Below are positions 25,100 through 37,044 of a DNA stretch of 64,000 nt, one piece after another. How positions within the stretch are numbered: position 1 is the stretch's first letter; each line of letters starts with the position of its first letter. The notes beneath the pieces are model-generated. The model saw only the letters and a list, made by a program, of their open reading frames with translations, searched no databases and was not told the origin of the DNA. The stretch is from assembly GCF_014805685.1 (NCBI RefSeq), contig NC_060896.1:10442889-10506888 (forward strand). The letters run 5' to 3'. Source of the DNA: Silurus meridionalis. Taxonomy: Eukaryota; Chordata; Actinopteri; Siluriformes; Siluridae. The translations under genes and the position numbers were made by a program.

Positions 25100-26949
25100 T
25101 TATTCCCACTACATCAAAGAGTACCTAATGAAATAGCTCCTCTCTAGGTTTGGTCATGAGTGTGACCTGTGAGGCTTAGTACAAACACAACCCAATATTC
25201 AATCATTATTTCTAGAGTCCATCTAGATAATCTAAAATCAAAACATCCACCCTGGGCACAGACACGAGCCCACACCAAAACAAGGAAGGAGTTCTCCAAT
25301 TAGGACTGTGATCAAAAGGGTCCGGCAGTGACCTTGTCTTTAGGGGGTGGCGGCATAAAGGAGAATGGCGCAAAGCAAATCTTTTCAGAGATTCAGCAGC
25401 ACTAATGACTGAACAGTCTCATTATCCTCACAGGATTTTGACTAGAAAACGGAGCGAATGTGGCACGATCCTGTGCCGTGCCTTCAATTTCAGTCTTGTC
25501 AGTAGCAAGAATCATAAATTAGGCATAATGCAAAGCTGATTAGAAGGTGTCTTTCACCTATTGTCTTCATTCCGGAAAACAGCTGAAAATAGCCTGCCTT
25601 AATTTGGAAAATGAATGAGTTGTATGAAGCTTTTTTAAATGTGCATTGGTGCAAAATAAAATATGATAATTGCACTGAATAAGCTTGATCTCCTTCCTGG
25701 ATATGTATTCCTGATTACAGTATAGCACCACATGAGGGAAATACTGATATTGAAGTCAAACTGAAGAATTTCACTGAGCTGAATCATGTCTGTCTTGTCT
25801 AGGAGTGCATAAATCGCTTTCGCCCTGTTGACATAGAAAGATGAAAAGTTTCATTACCTTGCTGCTTACCTTAATCTTACATTTTTTGTTCGCTATATAC
25901 CAAATTTTAAAGTTAGAAAGCAGCAAACAACTTTTATAAACATACAGCAAATTGTTCTGCTGTGACAATATATACTAATCAACACTATACCAAACATGCA
26001 AATGTAACATTGATGTGTTACCACATTCTGTCATATATAGATATATATTTTCTTTAGTTTTTTGTTTTTTTCTGCAAGTGGAACTAAATTTGGAGGTGCT
26101 ATAGCACATATCAGTCATGTTACTGTTGGAAAGTATCAGCATATTCCATGCATCAAAGCTGTAAAATTGCTCACTAATCTGAAAATCTATGATCATTGTA
26201 AAACAAAAAATTTATAAATACTGACACTGAGTAAATTTTGTTTGTGTGTAGCCAAGAAAATGTTGTGTGTACGGGTAAAGTCTCAGTTACAAACCTGTTA
26301 TAAACTTTTCAACCAATCCCTATAACTTTATTCTATCATCTTTCTCAGGCTACATCCAGGTGAAAACATATCGCTTTCTATATATGTTGGCCTTCTGTCC
26401 ACACGTGGATGATAAATTTGTCCAAAGAAATAGAGATTTTTGAAAATGTTCTCTCAAGTGGATAAACATGCCACTTAAATATACAGAAAACTTAAATATT
26501 CAGAGACCATGATGTATTTTTAGTGATGTGACTAAAAAGTCAGGTAGGCAAATAAATGTCAGACGGATATTGACGTAGGCCAGCGCTTGTCCCGATTTTT
26601 TACTCATGTGCAGCCTTTTCAGAAGTTTCAGCATGGACTAGCAATTTTTGGAAACGTTGAAAAACGTCAACTCCCTATTCCCTCTGAGCTTCAAAGGCTA
26701 TTATGGATGCGCACTGTTCCCTTTAGGTACATCACTATGACCATATTGTAATGCGGTGCATTGTGGGATTTTGTGGTTGTGTTGAATGTTCTACATTAAG
26801 CTGTCACATAATACTTCATCCATCCACATATTATCCAATTTTCAAGAAGAGTGGATTTAAATAATAAGAAAAATCAAAGAGATTGCAGTATTAATCTCAG
26901 GGACAAAAAAAATAAATTAAGTAAACTATGTCATGTCTACATTACTTCG
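25097..26949. other. No gene seen; complex non-coding stretch near 25310-25620
   Basis: Positions 25310-25620 carry even base composition, no simple repeats and several homeobox-like TAAT/ATTA cores (ataaattaggcataatgc, agctgattagaagg). That fits a developmental enhancer but is not proof. The region 26320-26800 has the feel of an old DNA transposon, but no paired ends could be shown. Confidence 0.4.
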
Positions 26950-27185
26950 TCTATCCATTCAGCACTTTATCCTGCTCAGGGCAGTTGTGGATACAAATTG
27001 GTAAAACTGGAGGAAGAGGCGATGTACACCAAGGACAAGACACCAAAACATAACAGGGCACAAGACCATGCACAGTGGAGCAATATCCATATATATGATC
27101 ATCCATCCATTTTCTTTACAGCTTATCCTACTCAGGGTTGCCAGGTCTATCCCAGGGGACTCCATGCACATGGAAGGTGAAATGC
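26950..27185 (+). repeat. Dispersed fish repeat fragments
   Basis: Two adjacent fragments share the phrase attcagcactttatcctgct / cattttctttacagcttatc followed by actcagggttgcc and tctatcccaggggactccat. These are phrases of a very common teleost dispersed repeat that also appears at 30590-30775, 37045-37330 and (inverted) 54230-54415. I could not assign its class with certainty. Confidence 0.55.
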
Positions 27186-27660
27186 TGAATGGGGTGGCAT
27201 CTGATACAAACTGACATGCCCATGAATTTAAATCTGTTAATGGCAAAAATGACATAAATATTGATCTTGAATTAAATAAAGTGCAGTTTGCACAATAGTT
27301 TCCATCCACAATCCATCAACAATACCAAGGACCCACCATCACCTCTTATTTGCCTCCACAAAGACTAACACTACATTAAGTTAAACCTCACGCTGTCATT
27401 TCATACGTGTTCTGTTAATGCAATTAACAAAGACTGCTATATTGCAAACCTGCGCCTTTGACTTATTTGGGAAATATTATCATTTGCGTCACTTTTAGAT
27501 ACCCTGCACAAGCTGTATAGGGGTTAATGTCTATCTTTATTTATTACTTTATTAGTTTTAGTTTCCTAGTTTTTATAGTTTTTCAGATTGTTATAGCACC
27601 AGCACACCATGACAAATTCCGTGTACATTCAGATTCTGCTGAAATGTGTATGTGTGTGTA

Positions 27661-27661
27661 A

Positions 27662-27701
<40 letters not shown>

Positions 27702-27743
27702 ATGAGAGAGAAGACAAGCAGACATACATACAGACAGACAGAC

Positions 27744-27792
<49 letters not shown>

Positions 27793-27811
27793 GCCAGGCA
27801 GACATACAGAC

Positions 27812-27850
<39 letters not shown>

Positions 27851-27859
27851 AGAAGACAT

Positions 27860-27928
<69 letters not shown>

Positions 27929-27957
27929 CAAGAAGACATACAGACAGACAGACAGAC

Positions 27958-28009
<52 letters not shown>

Positions 28010-28062
28010 TGAGAGAGAAGACATGCAGACATACAGACAGACAGACAGAAAGAGAGCGAGAG

Positions 28063-28094
<32 letters not shown>
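27661..28094. repeat. Compound GA / CAGA satellite-like tract
   Basis: About 430 bp of almost pure purine on the plus strand broken by pyrimidines only in the CAGA parts. Blocks of (GA)n alternate at least five times with a block reading gacatacagacagacagac, so there is a higher-order unit of about 60-100 bp. Long open frames across it (Ser-Leu or Arg-Glu rich) are artefacts. It ends 130 bp upstream of the TATA element at 28222. Confidence 0.95.
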
Positions 28095-28099
<5 letters not shown>

Positions 28100-28221
28100 A
28101 GGTTCTGATTACTTTGCTGCACCACGTTTGGTTTGCTTTTGAACGCAGGGATTTATAGTCAGGGGGGAAAAAATCCCAGCAGCTCCTGCGCAAGAGAGAA
28201 TCGGCGCCCTACCTGCGCGCC

Positions 28222-28280
28222 TATAAATAAGATTGCTTCCACTCGAACGCACACGGAGCGGAAAAGAAAAACGGAGGAAG
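28222..28280 (+). promoter_or_regulatory. TATA-type promoter candidate with short leader and splice donor
   Basis: TATAAATA at 28222-28229 sits in locally CG-containing sequence (gcgccctacctgcgcgc upstream). A start site would be expected near 28252-28256. The leader is then followed by gaggaag|gtaaatg, a good 5' splice site at 28280/28281, which would make a very short non-coding first exon. No downstream plus-strand exon was recognised. The motif combination is seen; promoter activity is inferred. Confidence 0.35.
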
Positions 28281-29159
28281 GTAAATGTGCGGTGGAGTTT
28301 TAAAAAAACGCAACATAGTTCGTGTATTGGGAAACGCGGTGCCTTCCATCATCATGCGTAACCGTAATCATGGTAATCCTCCCTCCAACTCTGTCCTGCT
28401 GCCCTGAACACTGTGTAGGAAATGAAACCAGGAGACGCGCATGATGAGACAGACAGACGGAAAATCACAGCAAGAAAGTTGGAAGAGCACCTCAGTATCC
28501 GTGCAGCGGAAAATCAAGGAGAGGAAAACTTTTACATCTAGACTAAGACCCATTACGGACATGCGCAATCCGGCCAACACCCAGTAGTTTATGTATAAAC
28601 AAAATGCCATGGTCACGACCTTTCCACAGAGCCAAATCTCAAATCCCTCCGATGCACAGTGCAGTACAGATATTTCATATCTAATGTAGAATATAGGGAA
28701 CAACATGCTTTATTAAATCAAGCAATCATTCTGCTCACTGTCTATAGAGTCAAACATGCAGCTCTGAATGCAACACCATACTCTGGCTTTTCCTTTCCCT
28801 CTGACATATTTATATACCAGCAATAAACCCATATCTAATACACCGTGAGATCAATTCTCTGTAAATATTGGAAAAGGTATAATGATCTAATGTGTTGGCA
28901 CCTGTTGGATATCGCCATGCATTACACAGACATCAGTCTTTTCAATCTATTATCCCTTATATAAACCATAAAAAACAAATATCATTTAAAGAGATGTTGG
29001 AGATAAAAAGCAACCTCGTTTTTTTTTCTGGGGCACATGATATGCATCAATTGTCTTGCATTTAAAAAAGAAAAAAATCATATCAAAATCTGAATCATTC
29101 TGAGAGTGAGGAGAGACACAGCTCGCTGGCTTGTCTCAATTCAGTCGTGTAAAAGGGAA

Positions 29160-29241
29160 CGCCGTGTGAATCTCTCTCTCGCGAGCGCGAGCGCCCGCGC
29201 GCGCACAGGCACACACGCACCCTCTTTTTCACTCTCTCTCT

Positions 29242-29273
<32 letters not shown>

Positions 29274-29275
29274 GC
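29160..29275. repeat. Compound (CT)n, (GC)n and (CA)n tract
   Basis: Runs of CT (29170-29180, 29232-29242), alternating gcgc/cgcgc (29182-29209, 29242-29248) and CA (29249-29272). Alternating GC and CA purine-pyrimidine runs are Z-DNA prone. The tract lies at the edge of the CpG-rich region. Confidence 0.85.
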
Positions 29276-29599
29276 GTTCACCCCTAATGAACGGAGCCAA
29301 AGGAACGCTGAACTTCGGAGCTGAGCTGAATGTAGATGGAGTTTCGCTTGCGCTCAAATCAGCCTTCTGTACTCCGTCTCTCGTGCAAGTAACAACCAAA
29401 CGCGCATGCATTTACCATCTAAATGCATCTAAAGAATAAATGAGTTTTCTAAAGGAACCCGGTGTATACACTTGTCTCCCTGCACAAATCACTGACACAC
29501 AACCAACCAGATGCATGACAAGTGATGCGTGATCACGCGCGTAAAAAAAGACAATTTGACAATAAGTAAAATAAATACAATAAATTTGCCATAACGCAA

Positions 29600-29960
29600 C
29601 TGTCACGCAACTGAGTCGTAAATGAAGCACGGCGGTCCAGGAGGCTCCGGCAGAAGGAGCAGCGGCGATTATTCCACGCACGGAAATGTGCTTTTACCTG
29701 GGAGGCGAGGAAGGCGACGAAGACGCGGGCTCTCAACTCCATGATCTCTAACCTGATCTCGGCACGGTATTCAGAAAGGCGCGCAGCTCTGGCCAGCTCT
29801 GCTCATAATGCCGGAGTGCAAGTGGCGCTGCGAAGAGTGGAGCCACGAAGCCTCGAGCCAACTTCCTTCCACACTACAAGTGCAGCCTCGCGCGCTGAGG
29901 CATTGGATAGAGGCGCCCGATCTGTGACCAATAGATTTACAGGGGCGGATTTCCTACTGC
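29600..29960 (-). promoter_or_regulatory. CpG island with minus-strand promoter features
   Basis: CpG density is far above the rest of the window. Between the island edge and the start codon at 29742 lie a GC box (GGGGCGGA at 29942-29949) and CCAAT boxes in both orientations (CCAAT 29928-29932 on plus; ATTGG 29902-29906, CCAAT on minus). The geometry fits a transcript starting around 29.8-29.9 kb and running to lower coordinates through the coding exon at 29698-29742. CCAAT and GC boxes work in both orientations, so bidirectional activity is possible. Confidence 0.55.
29698..29742 (-). CDS. Candidate first coding exon with split signal peptide
   Basis: On the minus strand ATG (29742-29740) has a favourable Kozak context (A at -3, G at +4: gatcATGG). 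It opens 15 codons, MELRARVFVAFLASQ, that end exactly at CAG|gtaaaag (29698/29697), a good splice donor, in phase 0. The residues give a short charged n-region followed by a hydrophobic stretch, as at the start of a secreted or membrane protein. It lies within the CpG island, just downstream of CCAAT and GC boxes, as expected for exon 1. The next exon is not visible in the 29 kb below it, so intron 1 would be long. The first six residues equal the start of human glypican-1 as I remember it, but six residues cannot name a gene. The frame also stays open past the donor, so the splice is inferred. Confidence 0.45.
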
Positions 29961-30589
29961 ACGCGTGGACCCGACGCGCAAATAAAAGCGTGGGGGGGTT
30001 TTATGCAAAACATCTGCCAAAGAATATCCTGATAACACAGACACAGATTAGTTATATACCGTTTGATAACACTGGCGCGAGATATATATATATAATATTA
30101 TCTCAATCAATTAATAAATATTGAATTGTGATTAAACGCATGATTGTTCTAAATACCTTAAATTGATACTCAATATATTCAAGTACTCTAATTAACATGG
30201 GCATAGACAAATATCAATGCTTTATGCAAATGTATGTTTATTATTAGTGAAACACATCACAGTGCATAAAATCAAAGTACTCTTGTAAATGTTTTAAAGT
30301 AATGTTTTAAATTACGTAAATTATCTGGACACCAAACGGAACTTTTGGTATGTTTCCACACAGACGGTTTTAATTGCCGGATGTGTGCATCATGGCGGCT
30401 TTCGTTGTTTGATTTGAAAGTTGGCGCATCGGTAAAACATGTTTAATGATGAAAAATGTATTTTCAATGAAGTTTATTTTTTTAATATCTGAGTTAAGAA
30501 AGGATGGTGTGAATAAATGTGTCTTGCATTAAAGGTTTTAATTTCGCCTCTTTTAAATATATTTATTAATATGCCAGACTGTCACAAGG

Positions 30590-30775
30590 CACCATGCACA
30601 TAAATTTACACACTCCGTCAATGATTTACTGCAGCCACTTCATTCTGATCTGGGCCGATGTGGGTCCATAAAAAAATCCCATTAAAACACTGGGAAATGA
30701 GGCAGGGATACATCCTTGATGGGATGCCAGCCAATTCCCAAGCAGTGGTGCACACACGTTTACACACTTTTAGGC
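30590..30775 (+). repeat. Dispersed fish repeat fragment
   Basis: gaggcagggatacatccttg, gatgggatgccagccaattc and gtggtgcacacacgtttaca match, in order, the middle of the repeat at 37045-37330. Confidence 0.55.
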
Positions 30776-30977
30776 CGTTTTTTGGCAGAGGTGTAGCTTT
30801 AGGACAGGTTAAACAGGCAATTGCAGAAACCCCTTAAAACTTCTGGATGGTAATTCCTCAGACTATTTCAGAAACTGTGCTTGGTCTGTCCAGCATGTTG
30901 GACATGTGCAACTTAATTTACAATTGTCATGCTTCTCAAAATGTACTTTCCCAGAAGCCAGAAAAGCAAGTAAAACA

Positions 30978-31005
30978 AGAAGAAGAAGAAGAAGAAGAAG
31001 AAGAA
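30978..31005. repeat. (AGA)n microsatellite
   Basis: About nine GAA/AGA units. The same trinucleotide forms the tail of the RTE-like LINE, but no LINE sequence adjoins it here. Confidence 0.9.
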
Positions 31006-33854
31006 AAAGAAGAAAAGAGGAAACAGAAATGTACTAAATATAACTAAATAATTAAAAGACTCAGCCTTAAAATAATGCAATGCTTGCAAGACAATTCCTT
31101 ATTTATCATTCTTAGTCATTTTTCTCAACAACCTTTTAAGTTTATACAAAGCATAAAAGTCAACACTTTAATAAAAGTGATCTCTTATAGACAGTGTGAT
31201 GTAACAACTGAGAAGCTCGATCTAGCACCACATAGATAATATGATGCTAACACTTTTAGACATTTATCCTACAGATGGCTGATTGCATTGATTTTTTGTC
31301 ATAGGATCTAGGCAGCATTACTGCAGCTCAGGGTTATTTTCCTTTGTGAAGACATTTAACTACTATAGGCTTTCTGTAGTAAAATGTTATCGTCAGAATT
31401 ACACTTGCAGCTGTACTGAATTGAAGGCAAAATAAGGTTGGTATTATTGAACACTGTATCCACTCACCAGTCCTGGACAATGATTAGAAGACATTTTGGT
31501 CCATTTCTCTATATAAAACCATCTAACAGATGTTTTTTTTTAAATACTTTTCTCGACTTCAATGTTTTAGGCAAAACTAAAATGAATTCTTCAGAAAAAT
31601 ATCTGGTCTTCCAGGCCTTGAGAATTGAAATTAGCTGCAAAAGTTAGTCTCGCTTCATTATGCTTTATGACTGGAATGAGGTTTTGGCATTGTATGCAGG
31701 GCAACATAGTGCGAATGAGGTCAGGACTAAATTGATATATTGTATTACTTATTTAGCAAAATAAAAGTGTAGAGCATTTTTACTGTGTTCTTTATTATAT
31801 ATACCACAAGAGGCTATGAAGATTCTTTAAAGCCTTCCATACAACATACCTAGTAAGGACAAAAAAGTGTATACTGTAAATGCAAGAGATGGCTAATTAT
31901 ATATAGAGATTCATTCCTATTTTAGTTTTCTTTGTAAGTTGTTTTTTTAGTTCTTTGTCTTTTTATTGCTATAAAAGTGTAGCAATGGGTAAGTAGCAAA
32001 TTAACTGCAAGTGGTTAATTAATTTAATTCTCTCTTTCTTTCTGACATTTAACCTATGGAGATTTTCCTGTATTGCATAATTATTTCAATCTGACCCGAA
32101 GTGATCTTTGGTATCGAAATCCTTTGTAATTTTAGGCGTTAAACATATTTTCACAATACTAAAGGTAAAAAATTATCTAATATATGGAATGCCAGACACC
32201 AGCTGTCATCTTTTTAAGTAGTCATTATCATTAATTATTATAACTACATTTGTTTTATTTAATAGGACTTTCATCATTAACATGATGAAAATCAGTTTAC
32301 ATTGTGTCCAAAGGACTTTATTTCATGTAATTCTGTCATCACACTCAGGGGAAAAAGCCTGTATGTGTCTGCCTTATTTTATTCTGCCAACTATGGAAAG
32401 CACAACATTTTGTCACAAAACAATTAGTGCTGACCACAGAGACTCCTTTTCACAAAACAAAGAGTTGCCATTCTGCCCAAAGCCTAAATAATCTTGGAGA
32501 TGCAAAATATTCCATGGTTATAATTTTAAACACTCATGCACAGTCCGAAACTGATACACTAACCAGCCCATAGTATAGGCAGAAAAGAAGAAATCAGTTA
32601 GTGTTATTAGAAAAAAATCTTTAACAATCCCAATCTACTTCCTGAGAGATTTTTACCTGAGTGGACTTTAAACACGTAGCCAATAACAGTTTTTTTAAAA
32701 TGCTACAAAGGATGACATAAACAGACACCTAGAAGAATATTATATATTATATAATATTATCTATCTATTATTTAGCTCATCTTAGATAGACATGTATAGT
32801 TAGTGACCACTTTAACTTGAACATCTGAGTAATCATGAAGTTATGCAGGTGCCATTATGGTAGCAGCAGCTCAAAACAATAAATCATTTGATTACAGTGT
32901 CTTGGTGACTATGGTATGTTTTCAGAATCTGCAGATCTCCTGGGTTTCTTTATGCACAACAGCCTGTATAATTTACACAGAGGAGAAAAAAATATACTGC
33001 AAGCAGCAGTTTTGTAAATGGAACAGCAAATAATCACTATTAACATCATCAGATTCCTGATTTCTTTTTCTGACAGTGCAATGTGGTTTCCTGCTGCTGT
33101 AGCACATGTACCTCAAGGTTTTACATGGTGTACATCTAAAATGCTAAGATGAATGAGCAAGTGGTACCTCTGCTTACAAACTACCTGGTGAATGTACATT
33201 TTAAGATATCAGACACCCCTCACCACCATTACCACCTCCACTACCTTGTGTACATAGGGACTACCTCTGTGAATTAAAATTCAATCTTATAAAAGGCCAC
33301 AGCAAACATTCTGATATTACGAGCACAAATCCATATCCACTTAGCCTCCAAGTAACTCCTGTGTTTTACCGTTACTGAAAGGTTTTGCATTAGGGCAACT
33401 ATGTAGTATGTACTAGTATGTACTTTCACATCTCTCCAAATGGCAGGCTGTGTGTCAGTGATATACCACCTTAATTCAAGGATCCGTACACCTGTAATGG
33501 CCACATTTACCAAGTTTATTGCTTTAAACTTGCTGGCACCTGACAGGTAAGATTCGATGTTGCAGGACAAATATTCCAAAGAGGGCCATGACTGCTACCC
33601 CAGTGCTCGAGCTCAGGCTGAATCACATTCTATTTTACCTGAGTTACTGCATAAATGTTTCTCTATGGGTTAAATTAGAGCTTTTCACCTCTCATAGATT
33701 GCAGCTTTTCAAGGTCCCAATGGGTTTTTGTTTGTTCCTTCCAAAACACCAATTGCTGTTTCTTTATTAATCATTAAAATACACAAATCAACTAATTAAG
33801 TTTATGACAATTAAAGTACTTATGTCTCATGTACTACCTATATAAAAGTCCTAA
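31006..33854. other. No gene seen; AT-rich DNA
   Basis: Short open frames only. The longest minus-strand frame in the stretch (33274-33579) has no recognisable motif and no supported splice sites. Confidence 0.5.
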
Positions 33855-34082
33855 AGGGCCACGTATTATAATATTTGTTTCCTTGTTTTCTCGTAACCAC
33901 GACTTAATTGTCTCTTTAATCTCGACATAACAAAATTAGTTTACTCGCGATCTCAACATAACAAAAGTTGTTTTCTTGTGATCTCGTGATAAGGAAAAAA
34001 TACTTTTGTTATGTCTAGATCAGAAGAAAATGAAGTAGTGATCATAAGAAAACAAGAAAAGAAACTTATAATGCGTCGCCCC
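33855..34082. mobile_element. Palindromic MITE with about 50-bp inverted arms
   Basis: The left arm (33855-33905: gggccacgtattataat, ttccttgttttctcgtaacc) is an imperfect inverted copy of the right arm (about 34033-34082: taagaaaacaagaaaagaaa, cttataatgcgtcgcccc). Between the arms, related phrases repeat: atctcgacataacaaaa, atctcaacataacaaaag, and ttttgttatgtctagatc in inverted form. There is no coding capacity. It matches a fish repeat of endonuclease-like palindromic wording that I remember only as a non-autonomous DNA element. The superfamily is not determined because flanking duplications are unclear. Confidence 0.65.
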
Positions 34083-35592
34083 TCAGAACTTCTGTACTAC
34101 TCATTAGCCCAACAGACAGCAGTTACTATACTACTGTGCAGCTGAGATTTTTTTTATAACCGAATCGAGAGTAAATTGGGCCCCTAAACATTGCAGTTTT
34201 TCTATAAGTTACAGACCAGCAAATTTTATACAGTGCCCTAAAATTTAACAAAAATAAATAGACAAGGACAGAAGGAACAACTCTTAAATATTCCCTGTAT
34301 AAAATCTACTGCAAGGCACATTTGCTATATTAGAATCAGCCACACCACCTAGCCACATTTATGCATTCGCTCATGCACATTAAAATGTGCTAATGTTAGT
34401 TTCCCACAAGCCACTGCAACATGTGATCTCCACAGCTGATCCACATTCACTCATGATTAGCCTTTGTATTGTATATAGCCTTATCTCTCACTGCACTCTT
34501 TGTATCTCATTTGTTCTTGTTGTCTCATGCTCAGGTTTATAGTAGGTTATTTGCCTTACATTTGCACTTAAAATAAATATGTATAATTACATAAATTTCC
34601 GCTTCTAATACATGACAGCATGCATGAACACACATAAAACCAAATAGTAGTCTTGTACATTATTATTATTATTGTTTTATTTTTGTTAATTATTTATATT
34701 ATATCATAATGTAGATATACATTTATTATACATTCATGCTACCATTAAGAATGTACATTGTGCAATGTTTAGACGTTGTTAACCTCCAAACTTTATATTA
34801 CATGCATAATGCAAATGCTATATTTCTAAATAGGTTAAGACGAATTAAACTATCCAAGGGGTGACCCAGCTTACCCATGAAGTCCTGGTATGGCTACAGG
34901 CTTTCATTTCAAATAAACAGGAGACACAGCTCATTCCTTTGCTTCTATTTCTGTCTCCTAATCAGCTGTTAAGAAGTCCTACAGCCCAGATAATATTCAA
35001 GACCTCCGAACTGCATGTACAGTACATGCTTATTAGGATCTTAGAAGGGAACATTCATGCACAATGCAAAAGTCCACTGCTTTGAGAAAATAGCTTAATT
35101 AACAACGTTTATGCCTACAACGTGCAAAACAATGTCCATACTAATGATCCAGCGATCTCTTCTTTTCTTGTTTTTCTTTTGTTTTGTGTATAGCTCAAGT
35201 GCTTATTCATAATCACTAGAAAAGTCACTCATGAACAATTCACAGCTTGTTAGCTGCAATGGGCATTTCAGCTCTGAATCATAATTTGGCTCAGTTCATG
35301 AATCGTTTGGCTTACAAACAGCTCTGTGACATTTTTTCTTCCCAAAGCCATACAAAGTTTATGATATTTTTACAAGAGACTGTTTATTTCTGCCTTACTT
35401 TTTTTGAAATTGTTAAAAAAAAAACTCAAACGGCTGTTAACAGGTTTTATAAATCTGCACTCAATGTAACAATGTAAGCATTACTGCATTAATGTTATTG
35501 TGCTTGTTGTGTTTGTGATTCATTATTAAGAGTAATAAAGTAAACATGGTTCACTGCTTTAAGAAAACAGGTCTTCTCAGTTCTTTTGGATA
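34083..35592. other. No gene seen
   Basis: AT-rich unique DNA with a short ATT-rich tract near 34660-34675. The last 12 bases are the upstream copy of a target-site duplication. Confidence 0.5.
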
Positions 35593-35719
35593 ATTGCCAT
35601 GGCTTGCTCATCAGGGATAAATGCACACCGTTCACCTTGACTGTTGATTTCTGTAAAGCTGCTTTGAGACAATGTCTGTTGTGAAAAGCGCTATAGAAAT
35701 AAACTTGACTTGACTTGAC
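35593..35719 (+). mobile_element. Short retroposon copy flanked by 12-bp target-site duplication
   Basis: The 127-bp insert starts attgccatggcttgctcatc and ends with the familiar retroposon tail: taaagctgctttgagacaat, aaaagcgctatagaaataaa, then the (TTGAC)n tail ttgacttgacttgac. It is flanked by identical TTCTTTTGGATA at 35581-35592 and 35720-35731. The conserved tail resembles L2-clade LINE and LINE-dependent SINE 3' ends of teleosts. A similar tail without the duplication is at 59935-60016. The insert has no coding capacity. Confidence 0.8.
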
Positions 35720-35731
35720 TTCTTTTGGATA

Positions 35732-37044
35732 GTTAAAATGTCTAGGATATTAAACAGGCTCTACTTCACATCTTTTGTTGGGGAAAAACTTTTGTCTTAG
35801 AGTTATATTTGCAACTGGGAAATACACTCTACAGTACCTCCTTATTTCTGTAATACCAAAAAGGTCCATCAATTAAGGCCATCATTTAAATTTTAATGGT
35901 GTTGATTTATGGCAAAATCAAGAGTGCAAAGGAAGAAGTGCTTATAACATAAGAAGTCATTTCAATTTGTAGCCTGGGCTGATTAAGAGAATAACAGGAA
36001 CAACCCTTTGCAGATTCAGCCATCTAATAGCATATTGTTTGAAGTGCTAGCTTCTCATCATGCTGAACTACAAACCATTTGAATTAGATATTTGCTAAAT
36101 GCTTGACTTAAGAGAAATGCTCAACCATTCTGCCTTCAAGTCCTCCTGTGACAAACACAGCAATACTGTGGTTGATCTCATATAATAAACAGCCGAAATA
36201 TTGGACATCACTACTTAACTGCAAATTGACATTAAACATATTAAATCTCAAATGGAAAGCTTGCTAAAGGAATGCACAGATCTCTAAGGGATAATATCTG
36301 TGGATACTTACTGCCACAAATAATATACAATCAAATGTGAAAAAACCCTTGGGTGACCAAGCAAACAATCATCCAATGATCACAAAACCATAAAGTCTCA
36401 CCATTCACACTAATGAACAGCTTAGATGTTGAAAAAAAGGTGTTCATGGACGAATTTTGATTAAATAACCCTGTAGGGGTAAAGAGAAAGAGAAACAAAC
36501 CAAAAAGATAAAAATGACTCACTAATAGCTGTTCTGTGTATCCCCGGAGCTTCAGTCAATCCAATCCATAGTGACACAACTATCAGGAGAATTAATATTA
36601 AAACACATTTATCTAAAACAGCAAAGCTTTGTTGTCAGTGTAGTCAGATGTGCTCTTTGCCCTTCCTGAATCATCTAAACCATCAGTGCAATTAATATTA
36701 TAAAGAAAAAAAACACAAAAGTAATCCCTAATCATGACCTTACCTTATCTTTAAAGTATTTCATTCCCTTGCCATGCTATGTAAATGTTAATAACTACTC
36801 TCATGAACAGAGGGATAACAGAAGAGCAAGAGAAGGATGAAAAAGTCTAATAAGCTTTCTGATGTACCAGACTCACCAAAATCAAATACATACTGTACGT
36901 TTATATAATTCAACATGCTGCAGAATTGTTTGTGCCTTGTTGCTTAAAGCTAAGCTTTTTAACATCTCTGTGTCACACCAGACAACCTGCATCAAGATTT
37001 CCCCCATGCAAAAAACAAATCCAGGCCATTTGATTGTTTACTCA
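35732..37044. other. No gene seen
   Basis: AT-rich unique sequence; short frames without motifs. Confidence 0.5.

Noticed and set aside
26320..26800. hAT-type DNA transposon
   Set aside because: The wording felt familiar (gaaaacatatcgctttctat, tgcattgtgggattttgtgg), but no paired ends or target duplication could be shown.
27720..28060. CRISPR-like array of repeated blocks
   Set aside because: The spacers are themselves GA/CAGA repeats; this is eukaryotic satellite DNA.
27583..28193. Long Ser-Leu-rich and Arg-Glu-rich open frames on both strands
   Set aside because: They are translations of the GA/CAGA microsatellite; all frames stay open because the repeat contains no stops.
29698..29742. 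Naming the first exon as glypican-1
   Set aside because: Only the first six residues agree with remembered human glypican-1; that is too short, and no further exon supports it.
33274..33579. 101-codon minus-strand frame
   Set aside because: No motif, and the apparent internal splice-like signals are weak and in inconsistent phases.
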